16,642 nt of DNA from JASBZA01 sp964345295 (GCA_964345295.1 CAYFQG010000028.1:1-16642), one strand, 5' to 3'. Counted from the stretch's first letter, positions 1 to 7,038 are shown. The notes: a model not told the origin generated them from the letters alone. Program-made: numbers and translations.

Positions 1-1
1 T

Positions 2-1480
2 GTTTTCTTTGACGTGACACCTGAAAATACTTCGCGTGACGGAGAGCAAAATATCTATATTGAAATCAAGAAAGAGAATAGGGCCCAAAAGGGTATTATT
101 CAAATTAAGAAGTCAGGTCTAAGCTTTGCCACAGTGGAAGAATCAGCAGGCCTTTTCACGCCTGTTTTCCAAGAGCAAGGCCTTAAAGGAGCCGTTTATG
201 AACTCTATGCGGCGGAGGATGTTAAAACGCCGGACGGAACAGTGCGATATTCCGAAGGTGACTTGGTTGATACCGTTATTACAGACGAGACAGGCCAAGG
301 CCAAAGCAAGGTCTTATATTTAGGTAAGTATTTGGCTGTAGAAAAGCAAGCACCCCAAGGCTATGTCTTAGAAAAAGAACCGCATCCGGTTGTACTAACT
401 TATGCGGGACAGGAAATTTCCATTACATCCGTGGGGCTTAGCGCGTCCAATCAATTGCAGGAGATATCGCTAAGCTTGATAAAAACTTTGGAAAAAGATC
501 CGAACTTTGCAAAGGCAATAGATATCCGCCAGGTCTCTTTCGGCCTTTATGCCGGAGAAGATATTGTGGCAGCGGACGGCAGTAAGATTCCTCAAGATGG
601 AAAGATAGAAAGCCTGACGGTGAAGGCGGACGGTATGTTGAGTTACTCGGGAAAGCTTCCTTTGGGCAAATATTATCTTTTAGAGGAGAAGACAGCAGAG
701 GGTTATCTCCTAAATAATAATGCCATTGAATTTGAGTTTCATTACCAAGGACAAAATGTGGATACCTTTGTGCTTAGGCTTTTAGAAGGCACTGCTCTGG
801 AAAACAAACTTATAAGAGGCAAAATTGAAGGTCTAAAGATAGATAATGAAACGCACGAGGGCATAGCGGGCGTTACATTCGGACTCTTTAAAGAAGCACA
901 AGAATTTCCTGATATAGAAAAAGCCTCCTATTGGACGAAAACAGATGACGAAGGCAGATTCTCTTTTCAAGAGATACCCTACGGAACATGGTTTTTGCAG
1001 GAGATAGAAGCTAAACCGGGATATATAAACCATCCTGAGGCTAAAGAAATTCATATACAAGAAAATGGAGTTCTTTGGGAATTCACTTGGGAGAACGAGA
1101 AGACCACGACCCTTGTCTCTAAGATCGAACTTGGCAGTAATGAGGCACTTCCGGGGGCAAAGCTGGCTGTTCTGGATAGGGACGGCAAGCTTGTTGACGA
1201 GTGGGTTTCAACGACCGAGCCTCATGTCATTCGAGCTTTATTAGTCGGAGAGACCTATACTTTACGTGAACTAGAAGCTCCGGAAGGTTATGAAAAGGCC
1301 AAAGATCTGAGATTCACCATAAGTGAAGAGGGCATAACACATGTTAAATTGGTAAACGTAAAAGCGGTCATTAAAACAGGCGAAAGTATCATGCCAAGCT
1401 TCGTGTTTGGCTTAAGCACAGTTTTAAGTATTCTAATCTTACTTTTCTACAGAAGAAAACTACGCAACAAGGAATCTTAG
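2..1480 (+). CDS. Cna-B/SpaA-repeat surface protein, C-terminal part (5' end outside window)
   Basis: The reading frame is open from base 2, so the GTG at 14 is probably internal and the true start lies to the left. Counting from that GTG, about 488 residues are visible. They hold the end of one domain and then four Cna-B/SpaA-like beta domains, each closing with an E-x-x-A/T-x-x-G-Y type motif (EKQAPQGY, EEKTAEGY, EIEAKPGY, ELEAPEGY). Such domains form intramolecular Lys-Asn/Asp isopeptide bonds using a Glu, and candidate Lys residues lie near each domain start (IQIKKSG, LSLIKTL, IEGLKID, LVSKIEL). The C-terminus has a sortase-signal layout: V-I-K-T-G-E at residues 452-457, a hydrophobic segment (about 461-480) and a basic tail (RRKLRNK). 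The protein is therefore inferred to be covalently wall-anchored as an adhesin or pilus subunit. The sorting motif lacks the canonical Leu-Pro. The class is secure; the exact role (adhesin or pilin) is not. Confidence 0.88.
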   Translation, partial: VFFDVTPENTSRDGEQNIYIEIKKENRAQKGIIQIKKSGLSFATVEESAGLFTPVFQEQGLKGAVYELYAAEDVKTPDGTVRYSEGDLVDTVITDETGQGQSKVLYLGKYLAVEKQAPQGYVLEKEPHPVVLTYAGQEISITSVGLSASNQLQEISLSLIKTLEKDPNFAKAIDIRQVSFGLYAGEDIVAADGSKIPQDGKIESLTVKADGMLSYSGKLPLGKYYLLEEKTAEGYLLNNNAIEFEFHYQGQNVDTFVLRLLEGTALENKLIRGKIEGLKIDNETHEGIAGVTFGLFKEAQEFPDIEKASYWTKTDDEGRFSFQEIPYGTWFLQEIEAKPGYINHPEAKEIHIQENGVLWEFTWENEKTTTLVSKIELGSNEALPGAKLAVLDRDGKLVDEWVSTTEPHVIRALLVGETYTLRELEAPEGYEKAKDLRFTISEEGITHVKLVNVKAVIKTGESIMPSFVFGLSTVLSILILLFYRRKLRNKES

Positions 1481-1506
1481 AAACGCTATTCTGTTCTGAT
1501 TAAGAT

Positions 1507-1550
1507 GGCAGTGCTGTATTTTGTTAACGCAACAGCACTGCCGTTTTTTT
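1507..1550 (+). terminator. Rho-independent terminator after the surface-protein gene
   Basis: An 11-bp perfect stem (1507-1517 with 1532-1542, left arm GGCAGTGCTGT) has a 14-nt loop and is followed by G and seven T residues (1544-1550). It starts 26 bases after the stop codon at 1480, so it ends the surface-protein transcript and separates it from the next operon. Confidence 0.93.
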
Positions 1551-1612
1551 CATAAATATCCCGTCGATGCCCAAGGTTAATTTAAGCTTTTCGCAAAAGG
1601 AGTCAAACAACC

Positions 1613-1641
1613 TTGCTTGTTGTTCAAACAACATATAAAAT
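1613..1641 (+). promoter_or_regulatory. Candidate sigma-A-type promoter of the symporter/creatininase operon
   Basis: TTGCTT at 1613-1618 and TAAAAT at 1636-1641 are separated by 17 bp, a plausible -35/-10 pair about 95 bases before the start codon. The same two hexamers, with a 16-bp spacer, occur before the M20 operon at 4087-4114. A perfect 16-bp palindrome fills the spacer here. The assignment is by pattern only. Confidence 0.5.
1618..1633. promoter_or_regulatory. Palindrome inside promoter spacer (operator candidate)
   Basis: TGTTGTT-CA-AACAACA is a perfect inverted repeat with 7-bp arms and a 2-bp centre. It lies between the proposed -35 and -10 boxes and overlaps the last base of the -35. 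A dimeric regulator bound here would be expected to block polymerase. No regulator gene lies in the window. Confidence 0.45.
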
Positions 1642-1644
1642 TAA

Positions 1645-1671
1645 TTTACAATTTTGTAAAAAAGTTACAAA
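1645..1671. promoter_or_regulatory. Overlapping inverted repeats at the predicted transcription start (operator candidate)
   Basis: TTTACAA-TT-TTGTAAA (1645-1660) is a perfect palindrome. Its right half also pairs with a third half-site: TTTGTAA (1653-1659) and TTACAAA (1665-1671) form a second perfect inverted repeat with a 5-bp spacer. The cluster begins four bases after the proposed -10 box, so it would cover the transcription start. It resembles the palindrome at 4095-4113 before the next operon, which suggests one regulator could serve both; this is inference. Confidence 0.5.
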
Positions 1672-1736
1672 TGTCCATTATGTGTAGTTCAGAAGGATAA
1701 GGATTTAGATTTGAGCAAATAAAGAAAGGGGCAAGT

Positions 1737-3134
1737 ATGGAAGACACAAAAGTAAAAAATGAGGCTTCTAATAGGCAGCAAAGCAGTTTAAGTCTTAAGC
1801 ACAGAATCGGTTATGGACTGGGTGATGCCGGAGGTGTCGTAACACTCCAGCTTATTCAGGCCTATCTTAACCGCTATGTTACGAATGTCCTGGGCATCTC
1901 CTTTGTTACGGTGTCCACCTTGTTGTTAATTTGGAATATCTGGGATATGGTCAACGACCCCATGATGGGTAACATCATGGACCGGTCTTTTGCCAAGTCT
2001 TCACATGGCAAAGACAAATTCCGTCCTTGGATTTTGCGTTCCATTCCTTTGATTGTTATTGGCTTAATTGCCTTCTTTGCCATTCCCGGCTATCTTAATG
2101 GCTTTGTCCAACTGGCAGCACTCTTCCTTCTCAAGATTGTCTATGAGTTGGGCTATACCATGATGAATATCGCCATGGGCTCTCTTTTAAGTGTCATGAG
2201 TACTAATGATACCGAGCGTACACAGCTTTCTTCGGCTCGTGGCTTGGGTTCCGTTGTAGGCGGTTTCATCATGATGTTCGGTGTACCTCGCATCTTAAAA
2301 AGCCTGGGCGAAAACCAAACCGGTTATGCCGTAGCCGGTACTTTTTGTGCCGTCATGGGCGGTATTCTGATTTTCTTCCACTACTATCTGACGGAAGAAC
2401 GCAATACAGAAGCCCAACTGAAGGCGGAGGAGCAGGAAGTAGAGTGGAAGGATGTCTTTGTGACTTTGCGTCGCAACCGTCTGTACCTAGCACTGTCTCT
2501 TCACTCCATCATCATTGTTTTTGCCCAGCTTCTGAATAGCCAGACTGCTGCCTACATCTATGCCGACGTATTAGGCGATATCGGTATTCAGAGCACCAGC
2601 GCTATTTTCTCGCTTGTATTGACTGTGTTGTTACTGTTGGTTTCGCCCCGCCTGGTTCGGGTGTTTGGCAGTACTGTCCGCTTAATCCGTGCCGGCTTAC
2701 TCAGCAGCGTGGTTTTATACGTGGCTTTGTATGCCGTGATGATGACTATGACGGTTAACCCCTATGTTTACATGGTTTGGTCAACCTTTGCTGTTTCTTT
2801 GATGATGGTTTCTGTCTTGCTTCAGTGGGGGCTTGTAGGCGAGTCTATTGACTACAACGAAGAGGTTACCGGCAAACGTAATGAAGGTACCTTATATGGC
2901 TTCTTCTCTTTGATGCGTCGTATCGGCCAAATGCTTGCCCAGTCCATCGTTGCTCTGGCTATCGGTTGGATCGGTTATGATCAAGTGGCGGCCAAAGCCG
3001 GTCAGGCTCAGACGCAAGGTGCCATTAAAGGCCTGGTCATGATTAATCTTTTACTACCTGCTATTTGCGCCATCGGTTCTTACTTGTGTTTCCGCTTTAT
3101 CTGGCTTGATCGGGATAAAGGTCCTCGTGCTTAG
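1737..3134 (+). CDS. GPH-family (MelB-like) cation symporter
   Basis: This 465-aa polytopic membrane protein fits the usual 12-helix size of the glycoside-pentoside-hexuronide:cation symporter family within the major facilitator superfamily. Family signatures are visible: RIGYGLGDAGG at residues 23-33, and W69-D70-x-x-N73-D74-P75-x-x-G in helix 2, followed by a D-R and GKDKFRPWIL loop. D70 and D74 correspond in motif to the two MelB aspartates that bind Na+/Li+/H+, so cation-coupled transport is expected. GPH members mostly carry sugars or glycosides, but the substrate cannot be read here. The ATG at 1737 follows AAAGGGG with good spacing. The gene sits 14 bp before the creatininase-family gene in the same operon, so its cargo may be that enzyme's substrate or product. 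A palindrome-rich control region precedes it. Confidence 0.88.
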   Translation: MEDTKVKNEASNRQQSSLSLKHRIGYGLGDAGGVVTLQLIQAYLNRYVTNVLGISFVTVSTLLLIWNIWDMVNDPMMGNIMDRSFAKSSHGKDKFRPWILRSIPLIVIGLIAFFAIPGYLNGFVQLAALFLLKIVYELGYTMMNIAMGSLLSVMSTNDTERTQLSSARGLGSVVGGFIMMFGVPRILKSLGENQTGYAVAGTFCAVMGGILIFFHYYLTEERNTEAQLKAEEQEVEWKDVFVTLRRNRLYLALSLHSIIIVFAQLLNSQTAAYIYADVLGDIGIQSTSAIFSLVLTVLLLLVSPRLVRVFGSTVRLIRAGLLSSVVLYVALYAVMMTMTVNPYVYMVWSTFAVSLMMVSVLLQWGLVGESIDYNEEVTGKRNEGTLYGFFSLMRRIGQMLAQSIVALAIGWIGYDQVAAKAGQAQTQGAIKGLVMINLLLPAICAIGSYLCFRFIWLDRDKGPRA

Positions 3135-3148
3135 GAGGAGGGCATAAA

Positions 3149-4003
3149 ATGAAATTACGTAGTCATTTTCTAAACAAACTTGTTAATGCGGAAGTTGAGG
3201 CATACCTGGACCGGAACGATGCTATAATCGTTCCTTTCGGGCCGACCGAACTTCACGGTGGCATGCCGTTGGATTGTGAGACCGTCTTATCGGAAGCTTT
3301 GGCCCTAATCTTGGCAGAGCGTTCCAATATCTTGCTTTTGCCGAACTTGCCTTACATATATTCCGGTGCGACGGCTTCAGGCAGAGGGACTATCCAGCTG
3401 ACGGTCCAAGAGAGCATTAGCCTACTTAACGGTATTGCCAAAAGCCTGCTGCAGTCGGGTTTCAAGCGTCAGATTTATATTAGCTTACACGGACCTTCCC
3501 ATATTTCGATAGGGCCTGTTGTACGTGATTTCTTTGACCAAACCGGTGTTCCGATTCTCTACATAGACGGAATACTCGCGGCTCAGAAGAGTAAGATTTT
3601 CACAGATCCTAAAAGCATGATGTACAACTTTGACTCCATGATTGTAGCTTCCTATAAGCTTCTGGGACGTTTGGACGACATCTTGCTTACTACGGAATTC
3701 TCGGAACCTATAACGAACTCGTCGGCGATCTTTGGCCATCTGAAATCCCAAGCTTTCGAAAGCAGTGCCACAGGCTATTATTTCCTGGAGCATTCCGACC
3801 ATATGGCAACATCGCCTATCCCGGATGAGGCAAAGTTGGAAGAGATGGTAGACCATGGTATCCGCCTTTTGAATCAAATGGCAGATGTTATTGATATGCC
3901 CAAGATTCTCGAGGAGATGAAAACCGAAGAAGCCTATCTTGCTGAGGTTTACGAGCGTTATCCCAATGTCCCGGCTGCTTTTAACAATCGGTCATCGGAC
4001 TAA
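3149..4003 (+). CDS. Divergent creatininase-family amidohydrolase
   Basis: This 284-aa protein has the size and N-terminal signature of creatininase-family metalloenzymes, which open cyclic or formyl amides using one or two divalent metals. P-F-G-P-T-E34-L-H36-G with D42 matches the family P-x-G-S-x-E-x-H-G...D metal-binding motif. G80-T81-I82 matches the G-T-I/V-s strand, and S-L-H114-G-P-S sits where relatives have N-G-H-G-G-N. The second conserved acidic motif (H-A-G-E-x-E-T-S in many members) is not recognisable; the nearest stretch reads N-F-D-S-M-I. The family assignment is good, but creatinine as substrate is not supported. The start codon follows GGAGGAGG-like sequence with correct spacing. 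It is the last gene of its operon, 14 bp after the symporter and 32 bp before a terminator, so uptake plus hydrolysis of a common compound is a reasonable inference. Confidence 0.75.
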   Translation: MKLRSHFLNKLVNAEVEAYLDRNDAIIVPFGPTELHGGMPLDCETVLSEALALILAERSNILLLPNLPYIYSGATASGRGTIQLTVQESISLLNGIAKSLLQSGFKRQIYISLHGPSHISIGPVVRDFFDQTGVPILYIDGILAAQKSKIFTDPKSMMYNFDSMIVASYKLLGRLDDILLTTEFSEPITNSSAIFGHLKSQAFESSATGYYFLEHSDHMATSPIPDEAKLEEMVDHGIRLLNQMADVIDMPKILEEMKTEEAYLAEVYERYPNVPAAFNNRSSD

Positions 4004-4035
4004 ATACATCTAGGACATAAATATTGCAATATAAA

Positions 4036-4076
4036 GAAGAGTTCATTCCGAATGGAGTGGGCTCTTCCTTAATTTT
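4036..4076 (+). terminator. Terminator after the creatininase-family gene
   Basis: Bases 4036-4067 fold into a 14-bp stem with four G-T wobbles and a GAAT loop (outer pairs GAAGAG with CTCTTC). TTAATTTTATG follows, giving an imperfect U-tract. It divides the symporter/creatininase operon from the M20 operon, whose proposed promoter starts 11 bases later. Confidence 0.75.
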
Positions 4077-4086
4077 ATGCGCACTG

Positions 4087-4114
4087 TTGCTTACTTTTAA
4101 CAATTTGTTAAAAT
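4087..4114 (+). promoter_or_regulatory. Candidate promoter of the M20/permease operon
   Basis: TTGCTT (4087-4092) and TAAAAT (4109-4114) are 16 bp apart, and the TTG start codon is 21 bases downstream of the -10. The hexamers equal those proposed before the symporter operon. Position after a terminator and before the operon supports the call; no other strong pair is visible in this gap. Confidence 0.5.
4095..4113. promoter_or_regulatory. Perfect palindrome overlapping the -10 box (operator candidate)
   Basis: TTTTAACA-ATT-TGTTAAAA has perfect 8-bp arms and a 3-bp centre. It occupies the promoter spacer and most of the -10 hexamer, the classical position for a repressor operator. In shape it resembles TTTACAA-TT-TTGTAAA at 1645-1660. 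Confidence 0.5.
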
Positions 4115-4134
4115 AAAAAGAAAGTGAAAGCCGG

Positions 4135-5478
4135 TTGCCCAAAATGTGTATTGAGAAATGCATTAGACGTTTGCAAGGTGCGATTCAAATTCCCACGTGT
4201 TCTAATCCGAACCCTGAGGATACCGATTGGGATCTTTTCCTAGACTTCATTCATTATTTAGAAGACGCCTATCCGGAAATTCATCATCATTTGGACCGCC
4301 GAATTGTTAATAACTATGGCCTGGTCTTCCATTGGCCGGCTGCCGGAGCCATTGCGGAGAATTCGGCCGGCTCTATGCCGGTTTTATTCACGGCCCATTA
4401 TGATGTAGTGGCCGCGACAGATGAAGGCTGGACTCATCCGCCTTTCTCCGGCTATGACGATGGTTCGAGGGTTTGGGGCCGAGGCAGCTTAGATGACAAA
4501 GGCTCTCTTATTTGTATCCTGGAAGCGGTCGAAGCGTTATTAATGGACGGGTATAAGCCTCCCAGAGATATTTATTTTGCATTCGGTTTTGACGAGGAAC
4601 AAGGCGGAAGTTTGGGGGCTCAGAAAATTGCCGCCTACTTCAAAGAACAAAATATCCACTTCCAATATGTTTTTGATGAGGGAGGTGCCATTCTTGATGG
4701 CTCCATGATGGGTGTAGCGCCTGCTTTGGCCGTAGTGGGTATTGCGGAAAAAGGCAACAACAGTTTTCGTTTCCACTTTGAGGGTGCCCAAGGGCATTCG
4801 TCTATGCCGCCCAAGCACACGGCTATCGGGACCATGGCTGCTTTTATTGAGGCGGTAGAAAATAAGCCCTTCCCGCTCAGGCTGACGCCTACGGTTGAAG
4901 AGATGCTAAAGGCTCTGGCACCTTACCAAAAAGGTGTGACAGGTAAGGCTTTGGCCAATCCCGGCTTATTCTTTCCCATAATTAAGAAAGTCCTTCTTAA
5001 AAATCCGCAAACGGCGGCCATGCTTAGAACCAGTGTTTCTTTTACGATGACCCAGGCCGGGACCGGCCACAATATTTTGCCCAAGAACGCTTCTTGTGTG
5101 GCCAATGTAAGGATCCTACAAGGCGACAGCGTCGAATCGGTAAAAGCGTATTTTCGTTCTTTCGGTTTCGACTTTTCGATTGAGCCCTTGCTGGAAAATG
5201 AGCCTACCGGCATTAGTGACGTCCATTCTGAGGCCATGCAGCATGTTACAGCTTGCATTAAGAAGGTCTTCGATAACACGGTGCCTTTGCCCTATCTTAT
5301 GGTAGGTGGTACGGACAGCCGCTATTATGGCGAGGTGGCCAACGACAGCTTCCGTTTTCTCCCTTGCCGCTTGACCTCGGAAGAGCTGGGATCCATGCAT
5401 GCGGTTAATGAGTCTATTTCGCATGAGAATATAGCAGGCATGATACGTTTTTATCGGACGCTTTTAGAAAGCATATAG
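4135..5478 (+). CDS. M20-family metallopeptidase/amidohydrolase, PM20D1/carboxypeptidase S-like
   Basis: This is a 447-aa di-zinc exopeptidase or amidohydrolase of the M20 clan. Active-site motifs appear in order: H88-x-D90 (metal ligand and support), GRGSLD120-D-K-G (bridging Asp), D153-E154-E155 (E154 catalytic base, E155 ligand), D181-E-G-G (ligand) and H422 in S-M-H-A (C-terminal ligand). The W-x-x-P-P-F-S-G-x-x-D-D-G stretch, the A-F-G-x-D-E-E-x-G-G segment and the G-G-T-D-S-R-Y-Y motif fit the carboxypeptidase S/PM20D1 branch, whose members cleave peptides or N-acyl amino acids. The lid dimerisation domain spans roughly residues 210-340. A TTG start at 4135 suits AAAGTGA seven bases upstream; an ATG at 4144 is the alternative. 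No signal peptide is seen, so it is probably cytoplasmic. Two membrane proteins follow in the same operon, suggesting transport of its substrate or product. Confidence 0.88.
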   Translation: MPKMCIEKCIRRLQGAIQIPTCSNPNPEDTDWDLFLDFIHYLEDAYPEIHHHLDRRIVNNYGLVFHWPAAGAIAENSAGSMPVLFTAHYDVVAATDEGWTHPPFSGYDDGSRVWGRGSLDDKGSLICILEAVEALLMDGYKPPRDIYFAFGFDEEQGGSLGAQKIAAYFKEQNIHFQYVFDEGGAILDGSMMGVAPALAVVGIAEKGNNSFRFHFEGAQGHSSMPPKHTAIGTMAAFIEAVENKPFPLRLTPTVEEMLKALAPYQKGVTGKALANPGLFFPIIKKVLLKNPQTAAMLRTSVSFTMTQAGTGHNILPKNASCVANVRILQGDSVESVKAYFRSFGFDFSIEPLLENEPTGISDVHSEAMQHVTACIKKVFDNTVPLPYLMVGGTDSRYYGEVANDSFRFLPCRLTSEELGSMHAVNESISHENIAGMIRFYRTLLESI

Positions 5479-5515
5479 TTGGGCTCTTTTTGCATGAAGC
5501 CTCGGAGGTAATCGT

Positions 5516-6238
5516 ATGGAGTTTCAGATTAATCACCCCCTTTTGTTCCTTTTTGCCGGTATTATTATTCTTTTTGTCTTAGGACAATCGGTCTTCTTTT
5601 TGGTTAAGGCATGGAAGAGGGCCAAAGAGCTGGGCATTAAGACCAAAACATTGAAGGATATTTCTATTGGAAGTGCGCTTTTTAGTATTGCGCCAGCTAT
5701 CAGTATTTTACTGGGGCTTATCAGTCTGTCACGCTTCCTGGGCCTCCCCTTGCCCTGGCTGCGCTTGTCCGTCCTGGGCGCCTTAACCTATGAGCTGCCG
5801 GCGGCCGCTTCCGTGGCCAAAATTTTGAATCTCCCCTTGGAAGAACCGATTAGGGACGGCAGCACCTATGTTTCCATTGCCTGGGTTATGACCCTGGGCA
5901 TCCTTTCCGGTATTTTAGTTATCTTGTTTTTCCAGAAAAAGATGGAAAACAATCTCCAGAAGCTGAAGAAGCGGGATTCTAGATGGAGCCAAATTTTGAT
6001 GGATTCTCTCTTCGTGGGCATGATTGCGACCTTCTTAGGCATGGTCTTTTCGGATGTTCAGAGTGGTCTTAGAGGATGGATTCCGGTTTTCGTTATGCTT
6101 TTTTCTTCTTTCCTCATGTTGATATGCGGACTTTTAATCAAAAAATTACACTGGCAGTGGCTAGAGAATTATGCCATGCCGCTTAGCATGTTGGGGGCTA
6201 TGGCCTTTGCCATCCCCTTAGACAAGATTATTCCCTAA
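5516..6238 (+). CDS. DUF5058-family polytopic membrane protein (putative permease subunit)
   Basis: This 240-aa protein has about six or seven hydrophobic segments (roughly residues 8-30, 48-72, 78-100, 118-140, 162-182, 186-208, 214-234) separated by short charged loops. The N-terminal region (a single helix, the K-A-W-K motif, then S-A-L-F-S-I-A-P-A-I-S and W-L-R-L-S-V-L-G-A-L-T-Y-E-L-P-A-A) is what I recognise as DUF5058, a family without a settled function. A clear CGGAGG site precedes the ATG. It lies 37 bp after the M20 gene and 30 bp before another membrane protein, so the three are probably co-transcribed. The A-P...G...L-T-x-x-L-P-A-A segment can be aligned with the next gene product, which suggests the two form one complex. 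Transport is inferred from topology and context, not shown. Confidence 0.72.
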   Translation: MEFQINHPLLFLFAGIIILFVLGQSVFFLVKAWKRAKELGIKTKTLKDISIGSALFSIAPAISILLGLISLSRFLGLPLPWLRLSVLGALTYELPAAASVAKILNLPLEEPIRDGSTYVSIAWVMTLGILSGILVILFFQKKMENNLQKLKKRDSRWSQILMDSLFVGMIATFLGMVFSDVQSGLRGWIPVFVMLFSSFLMLICGLLIKKLHWQWLENYAMPLSMLGAMAFAIPLDKIIP

Positions 6239-6268
6239 GCCTCACAAAATAATAGGAAGCGTGATTCT

Positions 6269-6937
6269 ATGATGACTAATAAAAAATCCGATTTTCGCGA
6301 AAGAGTCCATGTATGGGGACGTACCTCCTTGGTCCTGGCTATCTTATTCTTTCTGTCTTACCCCTTACTAACGAGTATCTTCTTCAAGATAAAACCCAAT
6401 GGACGGGTGATATTAGAAGGCTTACTTGCCGTAGCACCTATCTTTTGGACAGTAGGGATCATTGAAGCCTTAACCTTCGGCCCTATGCTGGGGTCCGGCG
6501 GGGCCTATTTAGGATTTGTTACCGGTAACCTGACGGCCATGAAGGTGCCGGCAGCCTTACGTGCCATGCAGGTTGCTGAGGTTGAACCCAATACCGAGGA
6601 GGGTGAGGTCATCTCCACGATTGCCATTGCGGTCAGCTCTATTGTCACTACGGTTATTCTCATAATCGGCATGGTCCTATTAAATCAGTTAACACCTCTT
6701 CTGGAATCACCGGTTTTGGCCCCTGCCTTTGCCAACATTTTGCCCGCCTTGTTCGGCGGTTTAGCCGTGGTCTTTTTGTCCAAAAACGCCAAAATTGCCA
6801 TTGCTCCAATCATCTTGATGCTCATCATTTTCTTGATTCAGCCCTCCTTGTCCAATGCCATCAGCGTTTTAATTCCCATCAGTATTCTGTTTACGGTAGG
6901 GGTGTCTAGGATTCTATATAAAAAGGGGAAAATTTGA
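6269..6937 (+). CDS. Polytopic membrane protein, partner of the DUF5058 protein
   Basis: This 222-aa protein has a basic N-terminus and about six hydrophobic segments (roughly residues 20-40, 46-68, 72-92, 113-138, 150-170, 174-215). A glycine-rich central stretch, G-S-G-G-A-Y-L-G-F-V-T-G-N-L-T, is followed by K-V-P-A-A. This region aligns by eye with L-G-A-L-T-Y-E-L-P-A-A of the preceding DUF5058 protein. In both, an acidic -G- motif and a further helix follow 15-17 residues after P-A-A. No named function can be given. GGAAG lies 9 bases before the ATG at 6269; a second ATG directly follows. As last gene of the M20 operon it is likely the second subunit of a permease, but a scaffold or unrelated role is possible. 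No clear terminator lies after it before pyrC. Confidence 0.65.
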   Translation: MMTNKKSDFRERVHVWGRTSLVLAILFFLSYPLLTSIFFKIKPNGRVILEGLLAVAPIFWTVGIIEALTFGPMLGSGGAYLGFVTGNLTAMKVPAALRAMQVAEVEPNTEEGEVISTIAIAVSSIVTTVILIIGMVLLNQLTPLLESPVLAPAFANILPALFGGLAVVFLSKNAKIAIAPIILMLIIFLIQPSLSNAISVLIPISILFTVGVSRILYKKGKI

Positions 6938-6950
6938 TTGACATCCCCTA

Positions 6951-6979
6951 TTGCATTCACCTGCCGGTATGCGTTAAAC
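6951..6979 (+). promoter_or_regulatory. Weak candidate promoter for the pyr operon
   Basis: TTGCAT (6951-6956) and TTAAAC (6974-6979) are 17 bp apart, about 75 bases before pyrC. A consensus TTGACA also occurs at 6938-6943 but has no -10 at the right distance. With no terminator between 6937 and 7054, read-through from the upstream operon is an alternative. Confidence 0.3.
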
Positions 6980-6998
6980 TGTTTCGGATAAAGTTAAG

Positions 6999-7038
6999 AG
7001 CCTATTCATTAGGCTAAAAAATTTTGTGCCCGAACGGG
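6999..7038 (+). promoter_or_regulatory. Short structured leader before pyrC
   Basis: The hairpin AGCCTA-TTCAT-TAGGCT (6999-7015) is followed by AAAAAATTTT, and then the palindrome CCCGAACGGG (7029-7038) lies just upstream of the pyrC ribosome binding site. There is no long antiterminator/terminator pair and I see no PyrR-binding-loop consensus. The structures may affect translation initiation, but no function is demonstrated. Confidence 0.3.

Noticed and set aside
14..16. GTG as the true start of the surface protein
   Set aside because: The frame continues open to the window edge, the preceding residues (V-F-F-D) fit the middle of a Cna-B strand, and there is no room for a signal peptide.
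1507..1671. Succession of palindromes considered as a CRISPR array or mobile-element ends
   Set aside because: The units differ in sequence and are not regularly spaced repeats. One is a clear terminator and the rest sit on a promoter. No transposase or cas gene is present.
3485..3877. 130-codon - strand frame opposite the creatininase-family gene
   Set aside because: It is antisense to a well-supported gene, with no recognisable domain.
6938..6943. Consensus TTGACA just after the second membrane-protein gene
   Set aside because: No -10-like hexamer lies 16-18 bp downstream, so it does not make a credible promoter alone.
6999..7021. Hairpin followed by an A-run, considered as a terminator before pyrC
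   Set aside because: On the + strand the stem is followed by A residues rather than U, and on the - strand the T-run lies on the 5' side of the stem. It cannot act as an intrinsic terminator in either direction.
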